Source: an uncultured Alphaproteobacteria bacterium (lineage in GTDB: Bacteria > Pseudomonadota > Alphaproteobacteria > HIMB59 > GCA-002718135). From it: a DNA stretch of 64,000 nt. The notes under the pieces were generated by a model. It was not told the origin of the DNA. It did not search any database and worked only from the letters and a program-made list of their open reading frames with translations. The DNA is taken from assembly GCA_902601455.1 (NCBI GenBank), contig CACKNC010000005.1, positions 19,908-83,907 on the forward strand, given 5' to 3'. The position numbers were made by a program, and so were the translations under genes. Shown piece by piece: positions 9,802 through 18,851 of this stretch (position 1 is its first letter; each line of letters begins with the position of its first letter).

Positions 9802-10937
9802 AATTTTACCTTAATCAGATAGTTTAGTTTAGATTTTATTTCATCTCTTTCAATATAATAACCCTGTAGATGTCTATTTCCAGAATTTGGATCAAATTTT
9901 TTTCTTCCATGTAAGATTCTACGATTATCAAAACAAAAAATATCACCTGTTTTGAGTTTAAATTCTATTTGAAATTTTTTACTATGAAGTTGCTTGTAAA
10001 AAAGAGTATAGGCTTCATAAAAATTATTCATAATTTTAGGATTGATATCTAAAGTGCCCATCGCCCCTAAATTAATTCTTACTTCTTCAATATCATTATT
10101 TTTGTTAGTTTTTATTATTGGAGATTTTTGAATTCTTATATTTTTTTGTGTGTAATCGTTATCCTTGAACACTACATCATTATTTGTAAGCAATTTAAAT
10201 TTTTTTAAATAATTTTTTTTAAAAAAATCTGCAACTGCAAAACCATCAACTGCCGTAGAACTTCCACCCTCTGCTTCATTAATTAAGCAATGCAAAAATT
10301 GATATCCGGGGACATATTCGTAATAGGGAAGGTCAGTATGATTAACTAGAGCATCAGCTGTATATGCTTGATTATTAGGTTTGGGAATATTGATAACTTC
10401 AAAAGGTGTTTTAAAGAAAGTTTCACGATATTGTCCAATCAGATCTAAAATTTTGAAAGCAGATTTTTTTTCAGTTGGTGCGTTAGAAACTATTGTTATT
10501 CCAAATGAATATAATGTGTTTAGCCATTTTAAAAATATTTTTTCATCTGAAATAATTTTTTTATAATCAAATGTAAGTGTTTTAATATTCGAAATTTTTT
10601 TTTTATTCCATAAGGTGTATGGTGAACTATAAGATTTTGAATTAATTTCAATATAACAATTATCTCTAAGCCATTTTAAGTCATAAGTTGAATGATGATT
10701 ATTTTCTGACCAATTAATATTTATATTTTTTGATGAAAAATTATATTTAATTGGTCTTATTTTTTTTGTAACTGAGAGAATATTAAAACTTCTCATCCTT
10801 GTATCTTTATGAAATGCAGTGGGGCAATTGTCTCTGAGCCATAAAAAATGATATTTACTTACATGTTTATCCTGCCAATAAACTTCAAGGTATTTAGTTT
10901 TTAGTGATATTTTTTTAACTTTATATTTATTTTGCAT
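9798..10937 (-). CDS. Gamma-butyrobetaine hydroxylase/TmpA-like Fe(II)/2OG dioxygenase
   Basis: DUF971-like N-terminus with WLRDNCPTAFHKDTRMRS; TauD-type ligands HTD (ALVNHTDLPYYE) and distal ILHGRKKF with R in GNRHLQGYY. Confidence 0.8.
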   Translation of the reverse strand: MQNKYKVKKISLKTKYLEVYWQDKHVSKYHFLWLRDNCPTAFHKDTRMRSFNILSVTKKIRPIKYNFSSKNININWSENNHHSTYDLKWLRDNCYIEINSKSYSSPYTLWNKKKISNIKTLTFDYKKIISDEKIFLKWLNTLYSFGITIVSNAPTEKKSAFKILDLIGQYRETFFKTPFEVINIPKPNNQAYTADALVNHTDLPYYEYVPGYQFLHCLINEAEGGSSTAVDGFAVADFFKKNYLKKFKLLTNNDVVFKDNDYTQKNIRIQKSPIIKTNKNNDIEEVRINLGAMGTLDINPKIMNNFYEAYTLFYKQLHSKKFQIEFKLKTGDIFCFDNRRILHGRKKFDPNSGNRHLQGYYIERDEIKSKLNYLIKVKF

Positions 10938-10994
10938 TTGAAATAATTTTAGTATTCGCTAACATATTTTTAGTTTTTAATTAAAGATTTTTTT

Positions 10995-11849
10995 ATGAAT
11001 AAAAATTTACTAGGGATATTATTAATGACTCTAGGTATGTTTTGTCTAAGCGTTAATGATATGACATATAAAAATTTAACCATGAATTTCCCTGTTTGGG
11101 AGGCAGTATTTTTTAGAGCATTAAGTGGATCAATAATATCTTTAGTTATGGTTTATAATACAGGCATAAGTTCAATAAAAACACAAAAACCAGTTAGGCA
11201 TTTTGTAAGAGCTTTTTCAGCAGTTGGGTGTGTTGTACTTTATATTTTTGGAATAAAATACTTGTTACTTTCAGAAAATATTGCCATTGCTCATAGTGCA
11301 CCAATAATAGCAGCTTTATTGGCACTACCTATTCTTGGGGAGAAAATAGGTATTCATAGAGTAGCGGCAATAGTTATTGGGTTTATTGGTGTGCTAATTA
11401 TTGTAAAACCGGGTACTGATTTATTTCAACTTAAATCATTATTTCCAATTGGCTCAGCTTTATTTATGGCTTCGGTATACCTTTCAACCAGATCTCTTAT
11501 GAATACAGAATCAAGTACATCAATTGTATTTTATTATTCTTTTGCATTACTATTTACTTCAGTAATTTTTTTTCCTTCTGATTTTATAATTCCAGATACT
11601 TTTAATCTTATACTGGCTCTAAGTCTTGGTATTATGGGTTCTTTGGGTCATTATTTTATGTCACAGGCCGCTAAGAATGCAGATGTTGCTGTAACATCTC
11701 CTTTTGAATATACTTCTTTTGTATTTGTAGGTGTTATGGGATTTATATTTTTTAATGAAATACCTAGTAATTCTGTTGTCTTTGGAGGTATGCTTATCAT
11801 AATAAGCGGTATATATGTTGCTTATAGAGAGAGAAAAAATAATATGTAA
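10995..11849 (+). CDS. EamA/DMT-family permease
   Basis: Ten-TM hydrophobic pattern with two EamA-like halves (ILGEKIGIHRVAAIVIGFIGVLIIVKPG). Confidence 0.85.
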   Translation: MNKNLLGILLMTLGMFCLSVNDMTYKNLTMNFPVWEAVFFRALSGSIISLVMVYNTGISSIKTQKPVRHFVRAFSAVGCVVLYIFGIKYLLLSENIAIAHSAPIIAALLALPILGEKIGIHRVAAIVIGFIGVLIIVKPGTDLFQLKSLFPIGSALFMASVYLSTRSLMNTESSTSIVFYYSFALLFTSVIFFPSDFIIPDTFNLILALSLGIMGSLGHYFMSQAAKNADVAVTSPFEYTSFVFVGVMGFIFFNEIPSNSVVFGGMLIIISGIYVAYRERKNNM

Positions 11850-11939
11850 TTTCCCATTAAATCTCTTATATTAAAAGAAATAAAAGTTGTTTATGGCTAA
11901 ATAACCGATATAAAATCTATATAATTAGGAGGAAAGAAT

Positions 11940-12962
11940 ATGAAATTTATTAAAAAATCATTTCTAGTTCTATCTCTTTTGTCTGCTTTCTCCCTTAGCT
12001 CTTTAAGTGCAAATGCTTGTACTGTTAAAGTAGGAGATTTTGACTGGGATAGTGCTAACATTCACACAGCCATCGGTTCTTATATTATGGAGCATGGTTA
12101 TGGATGTGATGTTGAGGTAACAAAAGGAAGTACAAATCCTATATTGGCTGCTTTAATTGATAATCAGCTTGATATTATTTTTGAACACTGGACTGACAAC
12201 AATGTTGCTTTAATTGACCCGGAATTAGCTTCTGGTAATTTAGTTGATCTTGGAATTAACACGCCTGCATCTGAGCAAGCGTTTTTTGTTGATAGAGCAA
12301 CTTCTGAGGCTCATGGAATTACAAGTGTAGCTGATTTGAAAAAACCAGGTATTTGGGAATTATTTAAAGATCCTGAAGATCCATCTAAAGGAAGAATTAC
12401 AAGCTGTATTTCTGGATGGACTTGTTACACTATCAATCTTGTTAAAATAATGGAATATGGTTTGGGTGACTTGTACACAAACTTTGACCCAGGTTCTGGT
12501 GGAGCGTTAGATGCCGCTATAGCTGGCGCATTTGCAAAAGGACAACCAATTGTCACATATTATTGGACTCCAACAAGTTTAATGGGAAAACCTGAAATTG
12601 ATATGGTTCGTCTAACTGAGCCAGCTTATGATAAAGCTTGCTGGGATAAAATGATGGTAGTTGTAAATAAAATTAAAGCTGATGGACCTGATGCTTATGA
12701 GCCTTCTTGCGCTAATGAGTATAAGGATATGGCTTTAACTAAGCTTGCGACTGGAAAATTTGCTGCTGATAATGCAGATATTATTGCCTTCGCTGATGCA
12801 TATACAATCACAACTTCTGTTGTTAACAATATGTTAGCATATTACGTTGATGAATCAGGTGGTGACATGGAAGCAACTGCAATGCATTACTTAGAAAATC
12901 ATTCTGAGTGGGAATCTTGGGTTCCAGCTGATGTAGCTGCTAAAGTTAAAAGTTCACTATAA
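11940..12962 (+). CDS. Glycine betaine/proline-type ABC transporter substrate-binding protein (ProX/OpuAC-like)
   Basis: Signal peptide, then VKVGDFDWDSANIHTAIGSYIMEHGYGCDVE; aromatic-rich binding motifs; upstream GGAGG RBS; followed by permease and ATPase. Confidence 0.9.
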   Translation: MKFIKKSFLVLSLLSAFSLSSLSANACTVKVGDFDWDSANIHTAIGSYIMEHGYGCDVEVTKGSTNPILAALIDNQLDIIFEHWTDNNVALIDPELASGNLVDLGINTPASEQAFFVDRATSEAHGITSVADLKKPGIWELFKDPEDPSKGRITSCISGWTCYTINLVKIMEYGLGDLYTNFDPGSGGALDAAIAGAFAKGQPIVTYYWTPTSLMGKPEIDMVRLTEPAYDKACWDKMMVVVNKIKADGPDAYEPSCANEYKDMALTKLATGKFAADNADIIAFADAYTITTSVVNNMLAYYVDESGGDMEATAMHYLENHSEWESWVPADVAAKVKSSL

Positions 12963-12972
12963 TATTAATTTA

Positions 12973-13000
12973 TTTACCAGGGTCTTAAGGCCCTGGTAAA
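12973..13000 (+). other. Intercistronic stem-loop between substrate-binding protein and permease genes
   Basis: TTTACCAGGG-TCTTAAGG-CCCTGGTAAA perfect 10-bp stem; no U-tract follows on the + strand. Confidence 0.7.
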
Positions 13001-13008
13001 AAAATCTT

Positions 13009-14025
13009 ATGAAAAAAATTTCTAAAAACATAATTTATTTAATTTATTTAATTCTTTTCGGAGTTTTGATTGTTGTAAGTTATAATTCTTCTAAAAGAAA
13101 GCCGGATAGTGTCTCCGAGTTGTATACAGATTTTACTTGGTTAATTAATTGGCCTAAGTGGCTTGATACTCCATTTATGCACTGGATTAATACAGGGTGG
13201 AGAAGTTTTATAGCTGATTATGGTTTGATATTTGATGCTATAGGTTATGGTCTACTTAGAGGTTACACAGAATTAAAAAATATAATCGTTCAGGCTCCAT
13301 GGCCTGTCGTCATTTTAGGTGTTATTGGAATTACTTATGTAATCAGTGGAAGAAAATTGGGAACAACTATATTTGTAGGTTTTTGCACATTTTTTATAGG
13401 TTTTTTAAATCCTCGTTTTTGGGATAAGGCAATAGAAACAACTACTATGGTTGTTATAGGAATAGCTATATGTGTTGTCATAGGAATTCCTATAGGAATA
13501 GCTATGTCCAGAAGCGAAAGAGTAAGAAATATTATTTTGCCTATTTTAGACACAATGCAAGTTATTCCTGCATTCTGTTATTTAATTCCTGGTATTATTC
13601 TTTTTGGCTTAGGTGCAATACCTGCAATTATTTCTATATTTATTTATGCCTGCCCTCCATTGATAAGATTAACAGATCTTGGCATAAGATTAGTTGACAA
13701 AGAAATAATTGAAGCAGCAGAGTCATTTGGAGCAAGTAAGAAACAAAAACTTTGGGGAGTGCAGATACCTTTAGCTCTTCCAAATATTATGCAAGGTATT
13801 AATCAATGCACAATGATGGCGTTAGCCATGGTTGTTATTGCCTCTATGATTGGAACACGTGGCTTAGGGGATGAAGTTCTTTTAGGTTTACAACAATTGA
13901 ATGTTGGGGCTGCGTTAGAAGCTGGTTTGGCAATTGTTTTATTGGCTATTGTTTTAGATAGAATGACTCAGGCCTATGGAGAAAAAATTCAAGAACGAAC
14001 TCAACCTCAAAAAAAGAAAAATTAA
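13009..14025 (+). CDS. Glycine betaine/proline-type ABC transporter permease (ProW-like)
   Basis: BPD-type permease with EAAESFGASKKQKLWGVQIPLALPNIMQGINQ. Confidence 0.9.
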   Translation: MKKISKNIIYLIYLILFGVLIVVSYNSSKRKPDSVSELYTDFTWLINWPKWLDTPFMHWINTGWRSFIADYGLIFDAIGYGLLRGYTELKNIIVQAPWPVVILGVIGITYVISGRKLGTTIFVGFCTFFIGFLNPRFWDKAIETTTMVVIGIAICVVIGIPIGIAMSRSERVRNIILPILDTMQVIPAFCYLIPGIILFGLGAIPAIISIFIYACPPLIRLTDLGIRLVDKEIIEAAESFGASKKQKLWGVQIPLALPNIMQGINQCTMMALAMVVIASMIGTRGLGDEVLLGLQQLNVGAALEAGLAIVLLAIVLDRMTQAYGEKIQERTQPQKKKN

Positions 14026-14031
14026 TTCAAA

Positions 14032-15078
14032 ATGCCAAAAATTGAAATAAAAAATGTATATAAAATTTTTGGAAGTAATCCAGAGACAGTTTTACCTATT
14101 GTTAAGGAAGGAGCATCAAAAGAAGATGTTTTGGAAAGAACAGGACACACTGTTGGATTAGATAATGTATCTATCAATATAGAGGAAGGTGAAACCTTTG
14201 TTTGTATGGGATTATCAGGCTCTGGTAAATCAACTTTAATAAGGCATTTAAATAGGCTTATTGATCCAACTGATGGAGATATTATTGTTGATGGAACGAA
14301 TGTTATGGAATTAAATGAAAAACAACTCATAGAGTTTAGAAAACATGAAATGAGTATGGTATTTCAACGCTTTGGATTATTTCCTCATAAAACTGTATTA
14401 GAGAATGTTGGTTATGGATTAGAAATTCAAGGTAAAGAGCCTGAAGAAAGAAAAAAACTAGCTATGATACAAGTTGAGTCTGTGGGTTTACAGGGTTTTG
14501 AAAATCAATATCCAAGTCAACTTTCAGGAGGAATGCAACAACGAGTGGGTTTAGCTAGAGCTTTGGCAACTAATCCTCAAATACTTTTAATGGATGAGGC
14601 TTTTAGTGCATTAGATCCTTTAATAAGAAGTGATATGCAAAATCAGTTAATTGAGCTTCAAGCAAAATTGAAGAAAACAATTGTTTTTATTACGCATGAC
14701 TTAGATGAATCATTAAGGTTGGGCGATCACATAGGAATTTTAAATGGTGGAAGATTAGTTCAAGCTGGCACACCAGAGGAAATTATTATGAGTCCAGCTG
14801 ATGATTATGTAGAAGCATTTGTAAAGGATGTTAACAGGGCAAAAGTGCTGAGAGCCAAAACAGTTATGATTAAGGCAAATGAATTTAATTCCAGTGATTT
14901 AAAACTTGCCGATGTGTATAAAGTTGATGAAGGATCATATATTGAGCAATTTTTACCTAAAGTATTAGCTGATAGATGTACAGTTATGGTTGTAGACAAA
15001 ATGGGGGATACAAAAGGTTATATAACTGAAAAAGAATTAGCTATTTCTCTTAGTAAAGATGGTTATAATTTAAAATAA
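14032..15078 (+). CDS. Glycine betaine/proline-type ABC transporter ATPase (ProV-like)
   Basis: Walker A GLSGSGKST, signature LSGGMQQRVGLARAL, Walker B ILLMDEAFSALD; C-terminal CBS-like region. Confidence 0.92.
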   Translation: MPKIEIKNVYKIFGSNPETVLPIVKEGASKEDVLERTGHTVGLDNVSINIEEGETFVCMGLSGSGKSTLIRHLNRLIDPTDGDIIVDGTNVMELNEKQLIEFRKHEMSMVFQRFGLFPHKTVLENVGYGLEIQGKEPEERKKLAMIQVESVGLQGFENQYPSQLSGGMQQRVGLARALATNPQILLMDEAFSALDPLIRSDMQNQLIELQAKLKKTIVFITHDLDESLRLGDHIGILNGGRLVQAGTPEEIIMSPADDYVEAFVKDVNRAKVLRAKTVMIKANEFNSSDLKLADVYKVDEGSYIEQFLPKVLADRCTVMVVDKMGDTKGYITEKELAISLSKDGYNLK

Positions 15079-15095
15079 TTTTTTTTTTAAAATTA

Positions 15096-15872
15096 ATGAT
15101 TTTAAAAAATAAAAAATTTATAATCTCTGCAGCAGGTGATGGCATTGGTTTTTCAATTTCAAAATTAATTGTTCAAAATGGTGGCAAAGTTTATTTAACG
15201 GACATAGATCCAAAAAAAATAAATAAGATAAATCGTAATAATAAATTTAAAAATAAAATATTTGCAAATCAGCTTGATGCAAATAATCATAATCAGGTTA
15301 AGCAATACTTTAAATCTCTTTCAAATTTAAAAAAGATTGATGGTTTGATTAATAATGTCGGTATCGCTGGTCCTACAAAATATATAGAAAAAATTACTAA
15401 AGAGGAGTGGCAAAATACAATTGAGACAAACCTTAATAGCCATTTCTCTTTTATAAAATTTGCTATCCCACTTTTAAAAAAAAATAAATCTGGATCTATA
15501 ATTAATTTATCATCCACAGCCGGTTTATTTGGTTTTCCTCAAAGAACTCCATATGCAGCAAGTAAATGGGCTATTATTGGATTGACCAAAAGTTTAGCGA
15601 TGGAGCTTGGTAAGTTCAAAATTAGAGTAAATGCTATCTGTCCTGGTTCAGTAGAGGGTGACAGAATGAAAAGAGTAATAAGTGCGAAAGCAAAGCTACT
15701 AAAAGTAAATTCTAATAAAATACAACAAGAATTTGAATCGATGACTTCTATTAAATCTTTTGTTAACAAAGAAGATATAGCCTCAATGGCTGTTTATCTT
15801 TTAAGTGATAACTCTATCAATATTTCAGGCCAAGCTATAGCTATAGATGGTCATACTGAGAGAATGAATTAG
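15096..15872 (+). CDS. SDR family oxidoreductase
   Basis: GDGIGFSIS motif, NNVGIAGP, YAASKWA, INISGQAIAIDGH. Confidence 0.88.
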   Translation: MILKNKKFIISAAGDGIGFSISKLIVQNGGKVYLTDIDPKKINKINRNNKFKNKIFANQLDANNHNQVKQYFKSLSNLKKIDGLINNVGIAGPTKYIEKITKEEWQNTIETNLNSHFSFIKFAIPLLKKNKSGSIINLSSTAGLFGFPQRTPYAASKWAIIGLTKSLAMELGKFKIRVNAICPGSVEGDRMKRVISAKAKLLKVNSNKIQQEFESMTSIKSFVNKEDIASMAVYLLSDNSINISGQAIAIDGHTERMN

Positions 15873-17500
15873 TGAAAAAAACGTTTGATTATTTAATCAT
15901 TGGCGCTGGATCAGCGGGGTGTGTTCTTGCGAATAGACTTTCAAAAGATAAAAAAACATCTGTTTGCTTGCTTGAGTCAGGACCTAAAAGTGATACTTGG
16001 AAAGTGGATATGCCCAGTGCTTTGCTTTATACAATGCATGATCCGAAATATAATTGGAAGTATTATTCTGAGCCAGAACCCTACTTAAATAATAGAAGAA
16101 TATTTTGCCCAAGGGGAAAAATGTTAGGTGGCTGTTCTTCTCATAATGGTATGGTATTTGTTCGAGGCAATCCTTTAGATTTTGAAAGATGGGCATCTTA
16201 TGACTTACCAAAATGGAGTTATAAAAATGTTTTACCTTATTTTAAAAAATTGGAGTCTTGGTCGGGAGGAGAAAATTTATATAGAGGAGGGAGTGGCCCT
16301 CTTAAGGTAAATAGATCAAAAATAGATAATGCATTTCCTTTAGCAAAATCACTTATAAAAGCAGCCACGGAAGCTGGATATGATACTTTTGAAGATTCAA
16401 ATGGATTTAAGCAAGATGGTTTTGGAACATTTGATGTAACAATTGATAATGGTAAAAGACAAGGTGTATCAAGAGCTTATCTAAACGAAATTAAAGGATA
16501 CAAAAATCTTACGATAGAACATAATACAGATGTTTCAAAAATAATTTTTAAGGAAAAAAAAGCAATTGGTGTAGAAATTAAAAGGAATAATCATTCTGAG
16601 ATATATTATTGTAATAAAGAGGTAATACTCTCATCAGGTTCTATTAATTCTCCAAAAATATTACAATTATCTGGCATAGGTGATGAAAAGGTACTTAATC
16701 AAAATGGAATTGATATTATTAATCATTTGCCTGGGGTTGGAAAAAATTTACAAGATCATCTTGAGATTTATATTCAACATAAATCTAAAACTAAGGACAC
16801 TTTATATAACTTATCAACAAATTATTTTACCCAAGCTATAGAAGGAGCTAAGTGGTTTTTATTAAAAAAAGGAATGCTAACTTATTCTCATCTTGAAGTT
16901 GGTGGTTTTGTTAAGACATCTGAAAAATATAAGCATCCTAATATACAATTACATTTTTTTCCTTCTTTGGTAATTAATCATGGATTAACTAATCCCTCAT
17001 TTGATGGTTTCCAGTTTCATGCAAGTCCAAATCGCCCTAAAAGTAGAGGTTTTGTCGAAATAAAATCGAATAATTATTTAGATCATCCAAAAATACAATT
17101 TAATTATCTAGAGCATGAAGAAGATCTTCAGCAAATGAGGGATAGCGTAAAGATAGCAAATAAAATTTTTAAACAAGAAAGTATGAAAAAATATTTAGGT
17201 GATCAATTAAGGCCTGGATATAATGCTTCTGATAATGAATTAGATGAGATAATAAGAAATACAGCAGATACAGCTTATCATCCATCTTGTACTAATAAAA
17301 TGGGAATGGACAGTATGTCTGTTGTAGATGAGGAAACGAAAGTTTATGGTGTAGAAAACTTGAGGGTAATTGACTCTTCAATTATGCCAGATATTTTGAG
17401 TGGCAACTTAAACGCAGGTACAATTATGATTGCAGAGAAGGCCGCTGATATGATACTTGGAAAGCAAGAAGCTCCTATTGAAGCAAATTATTATAGTTAA
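15872..17500 (+). CDS. GMC-family oxidoreductase, choline dehydrogenase (BetA)-like
   Basis: FDYLIIGAGSAGCVLANRLS, RGKMLGGCSSHNGMVFVRGN, C-terminal HPSCTNKMG / LRVIDSSIMPDILSGNLNAGTIMIAEKAAD; GTG start. Confidence 0.85.
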   Translation: MKKTFDYLIIGAGSAGCVLANRLSKDKKTSVCLLESGPKSDTWKVDMPSALLYTMHDPKYNWKYYSEPEPYLNNRRIFCPRGKMLGGCSSHNGMVFVRGNPLDFERWASYDLPKWSYKNVLPYFKKLESWSGGENLYRGGSGPLKVNRSKIDNAFPLAKSLIKAATEAGYDTFEDSNGFKQDGFGTFDVTIDNGKRQGVSRAYLNEIKGYKNLTIEHNTDVSKIIFKEKKAIGVEIKRNNHSEIYYCNKEVILSSGSINSPKILQLSGIGDEKVLNQNGIDIINHLPGVGKNLQDHLEIYIQHKSKTKDTLYNLSTNYFTQAIEGAKWFLLKKGMLTYSHLEVGGFVKTSEKYKHPNIQLHFFPSLVINHGLTNPSFDGFQFHASPNRPKSRGFVEIKSNNYLDHPKIQFNYLEHEEDLQQMRDSVKIANKIFKQESMKKYLGDQLRPGYNASDNELDEIIRNTADTAYHPSCTNKMGMDSMSVVDEETKVYGVENLRVIDSSIMPDILSGNLNAGTIMIAEKAADMILGKQEAPIEANYYS

Positions 17501-18522
17501 TTCTTACTAGAGGCAGACCACAAATTGATGTCCTCATCTTTTGCAAACTTATCAATTAGTTTTAATTCATTTTTATTAAAATTTAGATTATTTAAACTAT
17601 CAAGGCATTCATCTAATTGTTTCAGTGTTCTTGCACCAATTAAAGCAGAAGTTACTTCTTTGTGTCTTAAAACCCAAGATAATGCCATTTGGCTAATTGT
17701 CTGGTTTCTTTTATTGGCTATTTTTTTTAAATTAATAATCTTTTCTTTATAACTTTTTGTTATTAATTGTGGACTTAATGATGAATCTTCATTTGCTCGA
17801 GAAATTTTAGGTATTTTATTAATATATTTCTCTGAGAGCATTCCTTGTGCAAGAGGGGAAAAAGCAATACAACCCATTCCGAGCTTTTTTAAAGTTTTTA
17901 ATAAATTTTTTTCTACCCATCTATTGATCATTGAATAAGAAGGTTGATGAATTAAGCAAGTTATATCTCTCTGCTTTAAAAGCTTATACATTTTAATTGT
18001 TTGTTTTGATGAATAAGAGGATATCCCTATATAGAGAGCTTTGCCTTGATAAACTGCTCGATGTAAAGCATCTGCAGTCTCCTCTAAAGGTGTATTAGGG
18101 TCAAATCTATGAGAGTAAAAAATATCTACATAATCTAAATTCATTCTTTTAAGGCTTTGATCAAGACTCGCTATTATGTATTTTTTTGAACCCCATTCTC
18201 CATAAGGTCCTGGCCACATATCGTAACCCGCTTTTGAGGATATTAATATTTCATCTCTATATTGTTTTAGCTCCTTTGATATAATTTTCCCAAAATTGTA
18301 CTCTGCAGAACCAGGTGGTGGCCCATAATTATTAGCTAGATCAAAATGAGTTACCCCTCTATCGAAAGCTCTAAAAATCATTTTTTTAGATTCTTGCTTA
18401 ATAGACTTGCCACCAAAATTATGCCAAAGTCCAAGCGTAATTTGTGGTAAATCTAAACCACTATTTCCACATCTTTTAAAATTATTGTATGAATATCTAT
18501 TTGAGCTAGGAACATAAGACAT
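17497..18522 (-). CDS. Aldo/keto reductase (YghZ/Gpr-like)
   Basis: GLDLPQITLGLWHNFG, FDLANNYGPPPGSAE, GAR near C-terminus. Confidence 0.88.
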   Translation of the reverse strand: MSYVPSSNRYSYNNFKRCGNSGLDLPQITLGLWHNFGGKSIKQESKKMIFRAFDRGVTHFDLANNYGPPPGSAEYNFGKIISKELKQYRDEILISSKAGYDMWPGPYGEWGSKKYIIASLDQSLKRMNLDYVDIFYSHRFDPNTPLEETADALHRAVYQGKALYIGISSYSSKQTIKMYKLLKQRDITCLIHQPSYSMINRWVEKNLLKTLKKLGMGCIAFSPLAQGMLSEKYINKIPKISRANEDSSLSPQLITKSYKEKIINLKKIANKRNQTISQMALSWVLRHKEVTSALIGARTLKQLDECLDSLNNLNFNKNELKLIDKFAKDEDINLWSASSKN

Positions 18523-18565
18523 TTGACTTATGTTAATTAAATTAAAAATTAGCTATTTAGAAGTG

Positions 18566-18739
18566 CTAATTTTTTCTTAAAGTCCAACCGTATCTTTCAG
18601 AGTAGTAGGCATTTGAATTATCAATTGCATCAAAATTAATTTGTGCATCTAATGATTTTTCAATAACCTTATTCTCTAAAGATTTACTATCGTGACTTGA
18701 AATATACTCTTCGTTAATATTTTTTTCATTTTTATTCAT
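18566..18739 (-). CDS. Small hypothetical protein (57 aa), not in supplied ORF track
   Basis: Read manually on minus strand: MNKNEKNINEEYISSHDSKSLENKVIEKSLDAQINFDAIDNSNAYYSERYGWTLRKN-stop; divergent from the regulator at 18852. Confidence 0.4.
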   Translation of the reverse strand: MNKNEKNINEEYISSHDSKSLENKVIEKSLDAQINFDAIDNSNAYYSERYGWTLRKN

Positions 18740-18851
18740 AATTTACATATTTTACAATAAGCAGAATAAATCAAGAAAATACTGGAAAATTAGGGTAAAT
18801 CTTGTAAAAAAAGTATTTATGTAATATGTAAATTTGTAAATTTTGTAAATT
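18740..18851. promoter_or_regulatory. Divergent promoter region with repeated TTTGTAAA/TATGCAAA-type half-sites (putative RamB/ScfR-family operator)
   Basis: ATATGTAAATTTGTAAATTTTGTAAATTATGCAAAT immediately before the regulator, plus TTTACATATTTTACAA nearer the opposite gene. Confidence 0.45.

Noticed and set aside
11850-11939. Possible riboswitch upstream of the ProX-like gene
   Set aside because: Short AT-rich leader without a recognisable conserved aptamer; only a GGAGG RBS is clear.
14022-14330. 102-aa minus-strand ORF over the ProV-like gene
   Set aside because: Antisense to Walker A region of a confident ABC ATPase; looks like a codon-bias shadow ORF.
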